Shown: positions 63,608-64,000 of the stretch, piece after piece
Layout: each line of letters begins with the position of its first letter
How positions within the stretch are numbered: position 1 is the stretch's first letter
DNA from: Streptomyces sp. Ru73
GTDB lineage: Bacteria; Actinomycetota; Actinomycetes; Streptomycetales; Streptomycetaceae
DNA: 64,000 nucleotides
Direction: 5' to 3'
Assembly: GCF_002920575.1 (NCBI RefSeq)
Contig: NZ_PQSQ01000017.1
Span: 43,911-107,910 of the forward strand
Position numbers and translations under genes: made by a program
Notes under the pieces: generated by a model
Told to the model about the DNA's origin: nothing
The model's input: only the letters and a program-made list of their open reading frames with translations
Database searches by the model: none

Positions 63608-64000
63608 ATGACAGGCCCCCGCCCCGTCCGTGCCGCGCGCGGCACCGACCTCTCCGCTCTGGGCTGGCAGCAGGAAGCCGCCCTCCGGATGCTGCAGAAC
63701 AACCTGGATCCGGAGGTGGCCGAGCATCCGGACAAGCTGGTTGTCTACGGCGGTACCGGCAAGGCGGCGCGTGACTGGCGTTCGTTCGATGCGATGCAGC
63801 GGACGCTGCGGTCGCTGAAGCAGGACGAGACGATGCTGGTGCAGTCGGGTCGTCCGGTGGGGGTGATGCAGACCCATGAGTGGGCGCCGCGGGTGCTGAT
63901 CGCCAACTCCAATCTGGTGGGGGACTGGGCGAACTGGGAGGAGTTCCGGCGGCTGGAGCAGCTGGGGCTGACGATGTACGGCCAGATGACGGCCGGCTCC
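63608..64000 (+). CDS. hutU: Urocanate hydratase (5' part, cut by window edge)
   Basis: The first 131 codons of urocanase (urocanate + H2O to imidazolone propionate, NAD+ dependent). The family N-terminus is clear: [32 protein letters not shown] (dinucleotide-binding GGxGKA), [10 protein letters not shown] and [20 protein letters not shown] 63608 follows GAAAGGA at seven bases. Codon use shifts slightly, with more GTG and GGT than hutH, but within the genus norm. Second gene of the hut operon. Confidence 0.95.
   Translation, partial: MTGPRPVRAARGTDLSALGWQQEAALRMLQNNLDPEVAEHPDKLVVYGGTGKAARDWRSFDAMQRTLRSLKQDETMLVQSGRPVGVMQTHEWAPRVLIANSNLVGDWANWEEFRRLEQLGLTMYGQMTAGS

Overview
The window is a stretch of high-GC actinobacterial chromosome, almost certainly Streptomyces. 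Evidence: very high third-position GC, many GTG/TTG starts, and a gene order (parC, M16 peptidase pair, M23 peptidase, GntR, ptsH, GNAT/acyl-CoA synthetase protein, thymidine kinase, rhodanese, sepH, hemH, inositol monophosphatase, cutRS, DUF4193, dut, DUF3710, kdpDE, trkA pair) that matches from memory the SCO5828-SCO5901 part of the S. coelicolor core chromosome. I see no tRNA, rRNA, insertion sequence, prophage or CRISPR array. About 85-90% is coding.

Layout. 1-5.1 kb: the 5' part of a CitA/DcuS-type sensor kinase (runs off the left edge), a sucrase/ferredoxin-like protein under a DmdR/DtxR-type iron box, a 16-bp minisatellite and a CobW metallochaperone GTPase. 5.1-10.7 kb: topoisomerase IV subunit A (minus strand) facing a translationally coupled M16 peptidase pair. 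11-13.5 kb: a c-di-AMP (ydaO) riboswitch followed by an M23 peptidoglycan hydrolase, a GntR regulator and HPr. 13.8-16.8 kb: a large protein acetyltransferase broken by a one-base frameshift. 16.9-23 kb: DUF5998, phosphodiesterase, thymidine kinase, VOC protein, sulfurtransferase and SepH. 23.5-30.2 kb: a membrane protein with a ten-residue repeat, lactone oxidase/MFS pair, ferrochelatase and inositol monophosphatase. 30.5-36.8 kb: CutRS, DUF4193, an EcsC-like protein, DUF3093, thioesterase/dUTPase/DUF3710 operon. 37.2-50 kb: a potassium-handling block (KdpD, KdpE, two TrkA/RCK proteins, a large RCK channel-like protein, a KimA-like transporter) with OB-fold, DUF3159, acetoacetate-decarboxylase-like and PucR genes. 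50-64 kb: TrmA-family RNA methyltransferase, then accessory metabolism: GlxA-type regulator with isochorismatase-like hydrolase, PucR with a LysA-like decarboxylase and amino-acid permease, FMN reductase, lipoprotein, AraC/DUF2000, and an IclR regulator divergent from hutH and the start of hutU.

How the genes work together. Two themes stand out. One is envelope, division and secretion stress: M23 hydrolase, SepH, CutRS with a cysteine pair in its sensor loop. The other is K+ and c-di-AMP: a c-di-AMP riboswitch at 11.05 kb and several proteins of K+ uptake or gating between 37 and 50 kb, with no kdpFABC in the window. Strong inverted repeats that look like operators or terminators are placed between genes. 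A ~95-bp intergenic element occurs twice (18.74 kb on plus, 37.0 kb on minus) with the geometry of an ECF-sigma promoter plus a G/C-block hairpin leader. I regard this pair, the frameshifted acetyltransferase and the iron box as the best leads. All functions are inferred from the sequence and remembered family knowledge; no searches were run.
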